Shown: positions 33,290-46,935 of the stretch, piece after piece | Layout of the letters: the number at the start of each line of letters is the position of its first letter | How positions within the stretch are numbered: position 1 is the stretch's first letter | NCBI RefSeq assembly: GCF_000972845.2 | Contig: NC_040015.1 | Coordinates: 3,980,890-4,044,889, forward strand | DNA length: 64,000 nt | From: Larimichthys crocea | Lineage: Eukaryota > Chordata > Actinopteri > Sciaenidae | Direction of reading: 5' to 3' | Translations under genes and position numbers: made by a program | The notes under the pieces: generated by a model | The model's input: only the letters and a program-made list of their open reading frames with translations | Told to the model about the DNA's origin: nothing | Database searches by the model: none

Positions 33290-36200
33290 AAACACACATA
33301 CCCTCTGGGGAGAAGTTAGCACAGTGGCTAAACTGCAGCTGTCAGGAGGGAGAGGAAATAAAAATCGAGGGGGGAGAAAGAGATGAAGGGGGGAGAGCGA
33401 GTGATGGGGCATTAGGAGAAGAGTTAGGGATGGAGGGATATTAGGAAAAAGAAATTGGGGGGACGGGTGTAGGTGGAGGGGTTTTAAGAGAGAAAACACC
33501 AAGGAGGGGTGAGAGAGTGGGTGGCAAAGAGAGAATAAAAGAGGATGGAGGAGAAAATATGAAAGAAAGATGGAGGGGTGTCAGGGAGAAAAGAGATGGA
33601 CTTAAGTTGCTTGAATAAAGGGAAATGAAGATGGAAAGAACATGAAAGACAAAGTAAATGATGGAGAGATAATGGGACAGGAAGGAGAGGGAGGAATGGC
33701 GATACAGGCGTGGTGACACCAACATTTAAGTTGCTGTTTTATGAACCGGCGGTGTGACGGGAGATGAAATGACAAATTATTGGAGGGACAGTGAAAAAAG
33801 ACAGAGGCTGAAATGAGAGGAGGATGATAGGAAAGAGAGCAACAAAGCACGACAAAGGTGAAGGTTAAGAAGAAAAGAAAGAGACACCTCAGGAAATACA
33901 AAGCAGCTTCTTTCTTTGTAGTGAAGCAAACAGGAAACAGGAGGAGAAGGGAGGAAGTTAAGGGGAAGGAGGAAGAGGAGCTTCTCTTTTTAAATCCTGA
34001 GTTTTTCCTCAGAGTCACGCTTGAAGCCAAAGACTGCGAAAAAAAACAAAAACTGAACTGTCTCAGCTCAAAAAAACATCCAAAACTCGTGTTTAATCAA
34101 ACTTACATGAAGGACATTTTTTAGAGATGGAAGGAGTCCATTGGCCAGTGGCTCTTTCTCACTGAGGAAGGGCGGCGAGGTCACAAACACTGCGAGACCA
34201 AACAGCCGGCTTTATTTTCATTCCTCCTCCTCCCTCCATCCCTCGGCTGCACTGTAAAGGTTACAGTAAAAGTTTGCTGTCAGAGGAAGATTAAGTTTCA
34301 GTAGAACTTCTCTTTGGCAAATACGGAAAAACTGCGTAGGTACAGTTAGGCCTTAGGGAGAGAAGAGCAAGCAGGCGAGAAGGGGTGGGTGGAAAACTGA
34401 GAGGGGCCCTTAGAAAGCTGACCTGACAGCACAATTACATAGCATCATAAAGCATGAAATTATTTTCCGGGCCGTGTTAGGAGTAAAGTCAACCTGAAAA
34501 AGGACACTGGTGAAGGGTCACACGAGTGAAATTTAATAGTTTTCTCAAATCTCTGCGTTCCAAAAGACCCGAGGCGTCATTCTGTTTCAAGTTGGGTTCA
34601 GATGTTGGCGCGTATGAAGGGACAATAATTCCCTGAGACGGCTCGAGGCTTTACTCGTGACATTTTCACGCCGTCTAATAATCAGTTAATACGACTAATT
34701 TAGCCACACTTGAAATGAACCGGTCACGGTAATTGAATCTCGGGATTTCTTATTTTTTAAAACAAGGTCCTTTGAGAGTGACCAGACTTCAACAAGGGAC
34801 AGTTAAAGGTTAGGAAATATTAAAAGATGTGCCACAGTTCGTTCTTCAGATTTAATAAATGGCCTTCATCATTTTAGAGGTTAGAGTTGAAGTCAAGTTG
34901 AACAAAATTAAAACAAATGATGGAATCTTTGACGAAGCAGGTAGTCCTCAGAGATTTTACCCAATTTCCCCACTTGGGTCATTAAACTTTCATCAGATCT
35001 CGTCTAATCTTTTCCCAAACGGATATATACTTGAGCCTTTTGAAAATGAACCTGTCAGTTATTGTTCCTAATGTTTGAAATTATTACACCTTTAATGTGT
35101 TTCAATCAAACTGGGGAATATGATAGTATCCAAATAAAACTGGAGTACTGCTTTCACGAAGTAGAACAATCGTACAAACTAAAGACCTCAACAACATCCT
35201 GTATTAGAATTCAGTGATTAGCTCATTCATTTTCAGAAAGTTCTCAGCATTTAACCTGAAGCTCATCATTCAGTGCAGTCAAACTCATCCCTGTAAGGCT
35301 TTCAACAGTGAAATGATGTTCTAATTTGGCACCATTAGTCAGTTTGTAAGAATTGGTGTCATAATTTTCACGTAGTCAAAAGCTGATTTGAACATTTGAG
35401 ATCTTCAGCTCACAGTCGGGTCGGGACAGTTAGATGATTTAAACAGGTTCAGCAGCAGACCAGGACATCAAATACCTGACAGCCAGGAAAAATACACACT
35501 CAACCTGCAGAACCTTTGTAAGAAGTTGAGGATGTTAATCGTTTTCCATAGACTTTGCAGTTTTTTCAGCAACTGCAGAAATCCTTTTTAATGCAGCAGC
35601 TCCACACTGACAGAGCAGACATACTGTGGCACCATAAATATAAAGACTTCAGCCCAAAATGAGATGTCAGTCGGCTGGGAGAAGAAACTGACTGTTAGTT
35701 TAAAAAGTGCAACGACTCCTGAAATACCGTTCTGTCTTACACAACATTTATAAAATAGAAAAAAAAAACTAAGAATATTTTTCTGAATAATAGTCTAAAT
35801 TGCATCTCCTCACCTCTGTAATGATAGAATTTGAGGAAAAATAACACAAAGGTGTGTAAAACATAAAATCTATTTGTAGCCACGATTGTCTCAAATAAGA
35901 GTTCAGTTTAAATACCCATAAGTCAAACTGTGTCAGATTTATGTAGCTCTATTTACAGAATATAATCTTTATAACTCTGTTTTCATAACTGTATAATCAC
36001 CTGAAAATAAAACTTATCTTTTCGGTCCATCATGTTTCTACAGTTGCCTAGCATAGACAAACTATTTTTTCTATCACGCAAGGAAGGAAGTACGACTACA
36101 ATGAACTACAATGCTACATGCCACTAAATCCTAGACACTGGACGTTGAAGTGACAGTTTGAACCAGAGAGACAGCATGTGAACCTCTCAGCAGTAGAAAT

Positions 36201-36430
36201 AACACTGACACCAGATGTCATGTATATTTAAAAACAGCAACAACTAAATCTGGAGAAGTGCACTGTGCTCAGTGTTACACTGATGGCTGGAGGAGTTTTT
36301 AGGATTTGAATCTTTCAAAGGACAGAAAATGCATTTTAGAAAACAACGTTTTAAGGCCATGGCTCAAACACATCCAGGGCTGTCATTGTCTTAGTCAACA
36401 CCAAATGGCAACCTCCTTGGCTGGAAAATG
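31723..36430. other. No gene seen; simple-sequence-rich region
   Basis: Contains a strongly purine-biased stretch (about 33350-34010), an (AC)n array at 33248-33284 and a repeat fragment at 36085-36150 (a copy of the 'gccactaaatccta' block). The block 32330-32465 is repeat-free and GC-richer. Long minus-strand frames at 32458-34030 are the pyrimidine complement of the purine tract and have no protein-like composition. Confidence 0.45.
33248..33284. repeat. (AC)n microsatellite
   Basis: About 18 AC units. Confidence 0.95.
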
Positions 36431-36770
36431 AAGCCAGTGTGGAAGTGCCAAAAACTGCAGTTCCTCTTGTCGTCCACCTGAGGCTGGCTCCAGAAGTGAG
36501 TCAGTCTCCATAAGTCCCCATGTTCAAATGTCCAACTTCACAGCAGAAATAAACATGTTTACAGCCTGGTACAAAAAACAGTTTTGGTCTCTGTAGCTAA
36601 TTTCCCCATTCCCCGTTGATTGACAGGTAGTTGTCGTCACAGATGACTTGTTTGAGCAACCAGGCATTATTCAGCCTGCTCCAGCCCCGCTGATGATTTG
36701 TCGATTCTTAGATTAGCCACAGATTTTGAGCTTCAAAACGGCTCTCCAGAGACTTACAGGTGACGTCACA
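36431..36770 (+). repeat. Repeat family A, copy 4 (uninterrupted)
   Basis: This copy runs from 'aagccagtgtggaagtgcca' through the shared core to 'acttacaggtgacgtcacaa', and so shows the full extent of the family, about 340 bp. A short internal deletion has removed the 'gagggtgaattt' section present in the others. Confidence 0.85.
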
Positions 36771-39158
36771 AGATCAACAATGCAAACTTTAAATGTATTT
36801 GCTACGTTTGATTAATTCTGACAGAACAAACTCAGTCTTGGTTTGATGTCCTATTAATATCATTTTGAGGCTCCAGATGTTTGTAGTCTCGTCTGTGGAT
36901 TGGACTGGGAACAGTTCTTTAATGACAGACACCTGAGTCAGAGTCTGTTTGATTCTTTGGTACCAGTTTTCACATGAAACATAATTAATCAATCAACCAG
37001 GAACTTTTAAAGAAGTGGAAAATAGTTTTGGGAGATAGAAATGTTTTCACAATGATTGTCAATGAAAGTCGTCTGCAGGACAGATTACTGAACACTTTGA
37101 GGTGAATTAGTGATGTGAGTTTGAGTCATATGAATTAAATTGACTTGTTAGAAGTTATATGCTAAGACTTAATGCTCCAACATCAGTATTGCTTTATTAT
37201 AGCTATTAAAACCGTTACTGGGTTTTAATTTAATTTAAGCCAAGAAGTTAATTGCAGGCACTGACTTGGCAACACCAAGTTGTCAATACGTTTTGTCACC
37301 AAGGTCGACAACAGTTTCTCTGGTTTTATTTGGTAATTAAAGTGACTCTGATGACATTCAAGCCGCTCAGTGTGGAGAGAAAGAATCAGACTGCAGCAGT
37401 TATTCTTGGGATCATCTAATTTTTCTGTGTATAAAACATGAACCATCATAAAAAAATCATTAATGGGGCTTTAAAAAGAAAGATCAGAGTCTCTTGACTG
37501 ATGCAGGCAGCAACACTCACAGCATGTTCGCCCCCAACAAGACAAATCATTGCGTGTTAAGGCTCAGCGTTCGTCATCTGACGTAAGCTCTTCAGTTTCA
37601 GATTTCCTCCCACTCTGAGGAGTGACTCATCTTTCTATAGAATCTCTTCACACACCCGCAGACACCTGATATCTCTGGAAACAACAGTACCTCCAGAAAA
37701 CCAGGACACTGTACGGACGGTAAATGATCCCACGTCGCCTTATCTGATCAAAAGCATTGCTGGCGATGGTGTAGATGGTGTCAGGTCACAAACAGATCTG
37801 TTGTCTGTCATGAATAGTTCAAGAGTTCAAAAAGAATCAAAATGTGTCAGTCATGCAAAAAAAAGAAAGAAAAAAAAAAGTATCTCACCTCAAAAGAACA
37901 AAAGAAAAAAACAAAAACAATGTTGAACTGATTTAAAAGCATCAAGTGAGCATGACATGTTATAAAATCCATCTTTGGTTCTTCAAAACAAGTCAAATTT
38001 CAAATAGATTCAAAGACCAAATGATTTGAGACAAGACACCACATGAACCACAAATACAACATAACCAGTTCAAGACCAGGTGGGAGCCTTTGTCCCACGT
38101 CATTCTCAATCTTTAGCCGTCATCTGTCTAATGAAGGAACAAAATGTCAAGACGAGTCATCTTTTGAGACCAGGTCAAGCTAAGTTTTATTCAAAGTCAT
38201 TCAAGTACAAATGAAGTCAGTGCCAGCCAAGACGTCCAAGTCAAGTCTCTTATATGTACGCCCACTACTGTTGTGGAGAAATCATCGAAAATCAGGAGGG
38301 AAAAAAAAGTGTCCAGGAGCCTCTGGTGTCTTATGCTGTAATATTTATTGACGCTTGATCAAGAAGAATCAGAGACACACTAACATACAATCAGGTATGC
38401 ATATGAGTCGGTCTCTATTCTGCCCAACTCATGCTGGTGGTCAGACTTTAAACCACTACAGATGACGCCAGAGATACTACACACCCAAAAATAGTCAAAG
38501 GGAATGTATTTACCTATGTTAGTGATCACCTTCAGCACATTCTAGTCTGAAGCCAGTGTCTGTTCATGTTAATGGCGCATCAATGGTTAACTATCTATTA
38601 TGTGTAGGAGACCAACATTCAGTTTCTTCGACCCTGGTCACCAGGCCAGGCAGGCAATCCAGACAGCGGCCTTGCATACCAAAAAGAGAGAGAGTCTTCT
38701 GACCAGATTTAGTGCTGTAACTGTGTCTATGACTCCAAGGCCCTGTGTAACCAAAGGATAGACAATTCCTTAACAACTACAAATGCTTGGTTTTGCCACT
38801 GACAGGTTGAGATTTTTATGTAAGTGTCTGAAAGTATAATGGACTCAATCACTTAGTTTGTTTTCATATTGACCATGGTGAGTTCCATCTAACGTGTTAA
38901 AACACCAGAATCACACAAACTAACCAATCAAAGCAGCGGCAGACCAGCAGCTCCAATGTTCTGCGATGTGAAATTCTATCTTCAGTGGCTGTTTTGTTTT
39001 GCTGATGGAAGAATCAACAAAACTGTGACCACAACACTGACATATCACCTCCTTTTAAGTTGCTCGTTAGAAAACAGTAACTCATTTACAATCAAAATTT
39101 GGAGTCGCGTTTGTGTCGCCTGATGAATTTTGATCCAATACTCACTCTCTTTTAGCTG
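36771..39158. other. No gene seen
   Basis: AT-rich, with A-runs near 37857-37910. No supported exon or repeat that I can name. Confidence 0.5.
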
Positions 39159-39418
39159 TTTATGGGAGGTAGAGTGGGTTGTTCACTAATCAGATGATCG
39201 GCGGTTTGATCCCCGGCAACTCCAACTCCAGTCTGCATGTCGAAGTGTCCTTGTGCAAGCCAGTGAACCCCATCAGTGGGCCATCGGTGTGTGAATGTGT
39301 ATGAATGGTTAGCTCTGAAAACTGATGAGCAGTTAGCACCTTGCATGGCAGCCAATGCCATCAGTGTGAAAGAGTGAATGAGATATGTAGGATGTGTAGA
39401 AGTACAGACCATTTATGG
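39159..39418 (+). repeat. tRNA-related SINE of a common teleost type
   Basis: The 5' part has 'ggtagagtgggtt' and a B-box-like 'ggtttgatccccggc', followed by 'gtcgaagtgtccttgtgcaa', 'gatgagcagttagcacctt' and a tail 'agaagtacagaccattta'. I know this order from a dispersed fish SINE whose tail reads 'gcgctatataagtacag'. The flanks share tttatgg (39159-39165 and 39412-39418), though the right copy overlaps the normal end of the element. Confidence 0.75.
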
Positions 39419-41019
39419 TCTCCACCAACTCCTCAGAGAAATACCCGTCTCTTTAGCTGCTAAATGCTCCTCTACGCTCACCAGTTTTTAGATCTTTTCT
39501 CCAACAATGATGCAACAAGCCCAGAGAAGGAACCAAAACAGAACAAGTTATGGCCGGACAGATAAACACTGAGCTGAAACTCACTATTACATCAATTCTG
39601 TAAAGGTTTCACATTGTCATTTGCTTCACTGCGAACACATCTTCTATAATGACTAAATATGTTTCACTGGGACGGACACATCGATCACTACTGATTGGTT
39701 TGGGTAGAAAATCAACCTGTTTCTGTGGTTAGATGTCAACATAATGGAGTGACCATGAGGTAGAATAACAGATTACATATGCCAAGGCTTTTAGAGAGAT
39801 ACACATCACATTACAAAAAGAAAAGAAACAAGCAGTTTTTCCCATGTAGTGAAATCTTTACTGTAGCAGCAAATGCACACAACAATATGCAGATGTAACA
39901 TCAGGACTTGTAGCAGCGACACAGAGGCCGTCCAGACAGACCAGATTCCTCATTAAATACCGGTGTTGTGTGGACACAGTGGAAAGGCCACAATCTGTTT
40001 CACCTTCAGAGTTCAAACACAAAAATAATAAAAGCTTAAATACAAAATAGATCTATTCTCTGATTGAGCTCCCTCATTCATCTGGAAAATATAATATTGT
40101 GGAGAATGTATTTACATCCTGGCTTTAAACGCCTCTCTGGCCTGTGACATGACCTCATGATGAATATTTAACATAAATCAAAACAACACAGTCACATAAA
40201 TTAATCAAAAAACAATTAAGAAAAGTCCAAACGTGATGAATCCAACATCAAACCATCAATCAAATCTCATACAAACTTGATGGAATTAAAATCAAACTAA
40301 TTTTGTATTTAAATAAGATACCAGCACACATTGTTCAAGGCAACCTCATTGTAATACTTTGGCTTAAGTAGAGCACATGTCGGCCCACTAATCACCTAAG
40401 GCATTCGTTAATATTGATCTGAGCAGTGAGGTCGTTTGACCATCGACCTCTTCTGAGCCAGAAATGACAGAAAAATACTGATAATGACGATTGATCTCAC
40501 GCTACCTGATTGTTAGATGCTTGATGTTTCTTAAGAGACACAGTATCAGTATAGTGAATAGTTTGGAGAGTTAGTTATCAGGAAGTACTCGGGTGTGAAT
40601 GCAAAGTGCAAGTTCAAGTCTAATACGTTTAGCATTTTGTTCGGCTTTTCTTTTTTGCTACATTTCATCTTGAAAACCTTGACACGCCACAGTGGAAACT
40701 TTTTGCTTTTTCTCCCCTGATGCTTCGCAGTAAGCCCTGATTGGTTGTTTTGCAGGAGAGAAGACATCCAGCTTAAAATGTAGCTAAAACTGATGTTTCC
40801 TCATTACTTTAATGTTGTTTCAGTTGAAAAGTTTAGCCCAGATTTCATCCTAAATGTCAGAGCTGCAGATCAACAAACCACTGCTTACTGAATGTTTCCC
40901 GCCTTTGATTGTGCAGGATTATCTGCACCACACTGATAAATATACTTGTGTCCCTTATTTCTGCTTCTGAGCAGAGAGTCCTCCCAGTTAAGACCAGTTG
41001 GGACGCTAAATGGAACCAG
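39419..41019. other. No gene seen; downstream of the minus-strand gene
   Basis: AT-rich sequence beyond the predicted poly(A) site of the gene ending at 41176. No exon supported. Confidence 0.45.
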
Positions 41020-41044
41020 GAGTGTTTTTTTGCACTTTGTCCCA

Positions 41045-41050
41045 TTTATT
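41045..41050 (-). promoter_or_regulatory. Candidate poly(A) signal AATAAA
   Basis: The plus strand reads tttatt, so the minus strand has AATAAA about 126 nt after the stop codon at 41176. A T/G-poor, A-rich stretch with 'gcaaaaaaacac' follows downstream. This would give a short 3' UTR of about 150 nt. Longer forms cannot be excluded. Confidence 0.5.
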
Positions 41051-41175
41051 CCTGATGGGAGTTCATCGTTCCTCTTCCATCTGTAGCTGCAGTCATTTTG
41101 TGTCCCTGCTAGTAAACATCTGATACGTTTAAGGAGTTCAAAGTTTTGGGGATAATAACCCAGGGAAGACCACTG

Positions 41176-41213
41176 CTAGAATCCGTCATCGTAATCTCCA
41201 TCACAGCCGTAAT
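41176..41213 (-). CDS. Terminal coding exon of an unidentified gene with an acidic C-terminus
   Basis: On the minus strand an acceptor with a long pyrimidine run (ctctcaccccccag) precedes 38 bp. Joined to the single G left over from the exon at 43242-43401, they read DYGCDGDYDDGF and stop at TAG (41176-41178). The exact phase fit, the good acceptor and the poly(A) signal downstream support this as the last exon. The tail is acidic and aromatic with a final Phe. A search of known vertebrate C-termini should identify the gene; I do not recognise it. Confidence 0.72.
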
Positions 41214-43241
41214 CTGGGGGGTGAGAGACACAGAGGAGGGATTAAATACACACTTAAAAATACATCAGTTAAAATCACATCTTTGGTTATAAGTCTGCCA
41301 CAGAAATGATATTTATTAATATTCAAAACATACTTAAAGTAAACACTGCTGATAAGTTTATAATTAGCTCTGCTGATAATAACATACTTTAAGTATCAAA
41401 AGTAAAAGTAGTCATTAGGTCAGTGTTTTTCTTCTCTCTGGTTGATTTAGATTCATGTTTCATTTTCCAGCATCACGAGATGTTTTAGCTTGAGCTCATC
41501 TGAACGATGTTATATACTGTTGTTTAGTCCAGAAGATCATCATCTGTTCATTTTCAGTTTTGTAACGATGGCTTTTCCAGATAATCCAGTGGTGGAGCTC
41601 ATAAATAAAGGACAAGTATATCTTTTTAGTAAATGACTCAGTTATTCTTTCATCTTTATACTTTAATCTTAAAAGCATCTGAAGTGCTTCTACAGTGTTT
41701 ATAAACCTCTTAACAGCATCAAGACTAAATATATTTTTGAAGAATATAAACCTTGTAAATATGTTTGTTATTATTGTGAAATTTAATTACATTCTTTTTC
41801 TAGATAGTTTTTTATGGATAAAAAAAAAAACTCTGCCAAAACAAACTTAAACAAACATAATGTTGATGGTAAATTCAGCCGCTTTCAAATCTAAATTAAA
41901 AAAACGTTTGTTCCTAAGCGTCCTTGATTTATTTCTAATGAACTTCATGTCCTTAATTAAATTCAGGGAAGTCTGTGAGTTTTACTTAAACTTCATAGTT
42001 CCAGTGTTTTTTTTTTTGCCTTGTGTAAATTGTAGTTTGTTGTTTGGTTTCATTTCTGTTCAGAAAAACGGGTTCACCTTCTTAGTATGGTCAGATATGA
42101 ACATATGAAACACTCTTTTGGAATGATTAATGATAAATATAATGAAACACTTTAAGAGCCTAAATCTTTTTCAGATTTTAACGGACGACTGTGAAATATA
42201 AAAAGTGTCACTTGGCTCTCTGCAGGACGAGCTGACTGATCCTGGTTTAATCTTCGGTGTCGGCAGGCGTCCGTCCTCCTCAACTGTCCTCGAGTCTGCT
42301 CTGAGGCTGACCCTGACCTTTGACCTCCCTGTGAGGGGGCAGCAGTATAAACAAAGAGTTTCCCTACAGGAATCAATTAAGTAGCTCAGGACTTTTTATT
42401 GCAGCAGAGTCAGGGACCTTAAAGTTTAACAGCCAGAGACGTAAAGTGAAGAAATTTAATCTTACCGAGGGCTCATTAAAACGTAGCAGGAGCCTGAGCT
42501 GTGACCCGGAGAGGCAGATTCATTAAAAAAGTCATCCCAGCTATTTCACAGTCCAGACACTCGGTGTCCCATCGAGAAGTGACGAAGCCGTCTGACACCG
42601 TGACACCGTCAATGTCAACTTAATTCAAATGTTCTAATCATTGAGTCATGGAGCCTGAAGAGAGACTTGTTTTCTGCCAGCGCGGTGAGATCGTCTCCGC
42701 AAAGACAAATGAACTCATTCAGTTTCATTCGTCTTGACTGGGCAGCAGTCTCCCTGATTGCGTCTCATTAATTCATTCGCAGATCAACAGAAAAATTAAA
42801 GTTTTATTGATCGTTTATAAAGCAACCAGTCAAACGTATGTAGGTATCGTCTCCTCCAATGTGAGGATGCTGACTGATGGATTTCTCAAAGATTCATGAG
42901 TGAAGTTGAGTTGATGTGGAGACTGGTGAAAATAAGCCACAGTCACATTTTAACTCACTTTTTTTTTTTTTAGACAAAATCACATTAAATGAAGTTTATT
43001 ATGTTGAAGACAGCTCAGCATGGTTCACAAGAGTTTTTGAAAAGTTCATGATCTAAACATTGTGACAGAGTTTGTTGTTATTTAGTTAGATAGAAATATT
43101 TTGTAATACGTTGTGTTATTGTGTTTTATTATTTTCTCCTGCACTGTTTAGGAGTCACTGGAATATTTTATTCCCTGCTGATGAAACTATTTTAACAGAC
43201 TGATTAAAAATCAGGCAGTAGCAGTGATGGTTTAAACTGAC
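41214..43241 (-). other. Last intron of the minus-strand gene
   Basis: Bounded by donor CG|GTCAGT and acceptor ccccccag|AT. AT-rich. The block 42470-42780 is repeat-free and GC-richer, with no exon that joins in phase. Confidence 0.6.
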
Positions 43242-43401
43242 CGTTGCCGCCCAACAGATCCATGGCGCTGAGACAAGTCTCCTCCTCTTCATCATCTTCC
43301 TCGTCGGCAGCTACATCATCATAGACGACCGGCCCACTCTCCACCACCACAGCGCTGGCGGGGGCTCCCACAGGCACAGGCAGGGGGTTGGAGTTGGCGA
43401 T
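43242..43401 (-). CDS. Penultimate exon: Pro/Val segment, long acidic run and dileucine
   Basis: The acceptor is tctcctgtttgctcag and the donor is ACG|GTCAGT. The 160 bp start in phase 0 and leave one base. The 53 residues begin IANSNPLPVPVGAPASAVVV, continue to PVVYDD, then a stretch of 13 residues in which 11 are Asp or Glu, and end CLSAMDLLGGN. An acidic cluster followed by a dileucine is a pattern found in cytosolic adaptor-binding tails, but this is only a resemblance. The high third-position GC and the in-frame joins on both sides make a chance ORF unlikely. The region looks disordered and cytosolic or nuclear, with no signal or membrane segment. Confidence 0.78.
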
Positions 43402-44864
43402 CTGAGCAAACAGGAGATATTGTAGGTAGTGAGCAGACGTGTGTCGTTCAGTATTTTTCATATTTTCCTCTGCGTGACACACGAGTGTCTCCGGGGAAAT
43501 CAATGTGAGCTTGACGTGATCTCATATGCCCCACTTCCTTTTAAAATGATAAAAATAATAAACATGGCGTAGTGATGGTGCTGTAGGGCAGGTGGAGGGC
43601 ACACCGAGCACTGAGGAGAGATTTTATGTCCTGCAGCATCCCCACATATGACTAAACTCAGCATCAGAGCATGACCACAACCTTTATTATCTTACATGTA
43701 CACATTGTTCCCTCATTTAGGATTCCACATATGAAAAATCTGCATAGTCAACAGCCTACTTTGTATGATATGAAAGGGTCAGAAATTAACTCCAGCCTCG
43801 AGGGCAAAAATACCCTTCAAAGTTCATAAAGAGCCTGTGAAATTAAAAATGACTATGCGAGGGTGACACGGGGGCAAAAAAATGTAATTAGAGCGTCCTT
43901 TGCATTTCACCCCATTCACATCGCCTGAGATGAGCTGTCAAATGTTCATGAATGTGACGACCCACCCCCCGTGGGGCCAAACGCTGGTGATTCAAGTGAG
44001 TCTGTAGCCAGGAGGTTCTTTCCAGTTGCATGCTGGGAGACAAAACGGGAGGTTTTGATCAGAAACGGGAGGAGATGTTGGCAGCACGTCAGCAGCCGTA
44101 AGAGAAACAAACAACTGGGATAATAAAAAGTTGGAGAGGACAGAGGAGTTTCCAGCAGTGGAACAAACGATAAAACAAACGTCAGAGCGCACCTGCGAGG
44201 GAGAATGTTCCATTTCATATTTTAGTACACTGAAAACTACCTAACCTCAGTCACTGCAGCAAACACTTGACTGTTTCCAAAACTGACCCAGAACCTTCCT
44301 CTGGACGTGTTTCACGTTTCTACAAAATGTAATCGTTTCTTTTAAAAAAACTAAGTGCTTAACTTTTAGTTCATTGCTTATTGGGAGCATTATTTTTGTA
44401 GCTCTGGCCATCAGTTCTATCAGTTATGGTAACACTGTCCAACGTGAAATCAAACAGGATGTAAACAAACCCATCTGCTTGGATTTCTGCCACATTGGAC
44501 CGATGTGTATTGACTGTGACTGGTGAATATCAGGTTTTACTTTCAGTAATAACACAAGTTTTTGAGTACAGAATTAACTTTTCATGAATGAATATTTGAA
44601 CACAGTTCCACACACAGAACCTGGAGATTTCATGTCCTTCCAAAGTTACCCAATATTGATTTATGGGGTGAGAAATAAACAAATAAAGTGACTCCAATAT
44701 TGTCCATGATAACAAGTAAGGATCAAATGTGTTAATAAGACAATATGAGCGTACATCTATAAGAATACCAAGTTATCAGTATTTGAGCTGGAAGGTCAGA
44801 GATCCTCACACGCACATAGTGGATCGGAGTTTGATAAAGAGTGAAACAAAGTAACAAACTTTGA

Positions 44865-44975
44865 CACAGTTCCTGAGTTGTCGACTAGTTTTTGATCATA
44901 AGTAATGTATCAGAACAAATACACGTGTACAGCTGAACATATTTACCACAGTGAGATCTAACTCTGAAACTGGAG
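44865..44975 (+). repeat. Repeat family D, tail fragment
   Basis: The run 'gtcgactagtttttgatcat' and 'aagtaatgtatcagaac' to 'ttaccacagtgaga' is the reverse complement of 22200-22308 with few differences. Confidence 0.7.
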
Positions 44976-46740
44976 GAGATTTCTACACCATGTAGCTTCA
45001 AACTGACTGATCTTTGCTTGAGGTCTCAAAAATGACTATTGTACGTGACCACGGTATAAAACACCATATAATGTATCAATATGGCTCCAATGCAGTCCAA
45101 ATCAATTCCACCTATGTTTGGATCTGAGAGATCTGTTTCTATAACTCTGCTGCCGTAGACAAAGTAAATTTCCCTTCGGAAAAACACTGATCTCATTCTG
45201 AAGAACGACTTCTCAACTTCAATCTGAGCTTTATTTATTTTGCTTAGTGATGAACTGTGCGGATATCAAAAAGCAAACAGACTCGTACACCGGGGGAACA
45301 GGAGTGCGTGCTGTGGTAGATTTCAATTTTTCTCTTCTGTTCTGCCTTCCCCAAGCTAAAGAAACAAAGTATCTGAAACAAGATGTTTTTTTGTTTGAAA
45401 GCTGCAGATTTTTCAGCTTTGGAATGAAACAAATGTACATTTTTGCAGAGGAAACCCATCATCCACAGCTACAAGGAAACCTGCGTGTTATCACTTTCCT
45501 TTCAGCCAGGGATAATTATAAAGCTGGAGGAGAGGCAGGTGGAGGGTCCACAGTGTGACGGAGAGATATTTCTGTTCTCCTCAGCAACAGCCTGTTGGAG
45601 TCCCTGCTGGGGGCTTCCTCCTCCTGCCATCTCTCCCTCCAATTTGCCTTTCACTTCCTCCTTCCCTTCCTCCCACCTACCTTTTATTTCATGTTTTGCC
45701 TCTCTTTTATTCTACCCACATCCGTCCTCACTTCCTCCTTCATTCCTTTAAAAAAAACTGATTCTCGTTTTGGCTCAGACTCTCTACATTTCGTTCCCTT
45801 TTCCCTGCACATCCACCTCTTTTTTGAGCCTCAAATTTGCTGAAAGAACTAAAGATTATACAATGGAAAAATACAGATATCAAAAGCATAAAATATCTAC
45901 CACTAAAACACAGCCTTGTCCTTCCCTTTCCTCTCAGCAGATCCCTGCTGACTTCAGCTTCACCAGGCTGTAACTGGCACTTCCTCACAGGAGCTCGATG
46001 CCTAATTAGCACAGGCAGTAATGTGAAAACATGAAGAAAAATGATTCAAAAAATAAAACATTACAGCATAAACACAGCGCTGCAGAGTAATTAGGAGGTG
46101 AGAACTGTTAAACAGGTCAGGGAGAAGATCAGTGAGAGGAGGTTACGCTGTGGAGAAGCTAAAGGAAGAGGATGTTTTTGTGCTGCTGTGAGCAATTCAC
46201 TGCTATTGTCTGAATTTACACAGAGAGAATGTTGCATGTCAGAGATAGATGCTCTGCAGGATTTACACTAGCTGACTTTGTCTGAGTCTCGTCCTTTAAC
46301 GGGAGAAGTGCTCGTTAGGAGCGAGAATGCAACTCGAGACGACTACAGGAAACAACCACTCAGAGAAGGTTTTATGGGTGTGAGGATGTTGACATCTGAT
46401 CGCCTGCAGTTACTCACGCATGGAACAACTGGCAGAACAGAATCAAGTGAGAGCAAACCGCACCCGGGGTTAATGCTCGTATACGCACGTTTCTTCAAGC
46501 GTTTTAAATGGCACGACAACCACACAGTGTAAATTACAGAAAACTGAGAGTTAGGTCACGGTTTCATGTCCCTGCTGTATGAAATGACTTATTTTCAGAT
46601 ATAAATCACAAGCAGCACTTCTAGTTTAGCAGTTCTGGCCACGCCCCCTGCTGACATCATTAGCATAATTAGCCAGGATGGATTCGTCATCATTAAACTC
46701 AAAGTCAAGTCAGAACAAATGAGAGCAGAATTCAGATCAT

Positions 46741-46935
46741 GTTAACTCCTGTTGGTGCTACACTGACCTGTGATCAGGTGAACGGTGTCTCTGTCATTCG
46801 TACGTCTGTTCTCACACTATGTAACTTTGGGCTCCGGGTCGGGAGAAGTACGTAAGCTTTACGGCACTAAGTCACACAGCAGCAACTATTTCACTGATTC
46901 TGGTGAAACTGGATCATATTTTATGGAGAAAATGT
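46741..46935 (+). repeat. Repeat family D, head fragment
   Basis: Nearly identical to the start of the copy at 60657, including 'ggtgtctctgtcattcgtac' and 'ctccgggtcgggagaagtac'. It stops after 'gatcatattttatggag'. Confidence 0.8.

Noticed and set aside
33602..34030. Minus-strand ORF of 142 codons rich in Ser, Leu, Phe and Pro
   Set aside because: It is the complement of a purine-rich tract. The frames at 32458-32811 and 55272-55673 have the same cause.
43946..44218. Minus-strand frame after an acceptor-like 'attctccctcgcag'
   Set aside because: No donor, no phase match with neighbouring exons, and the frame ends in a stop without a poly(A) context.
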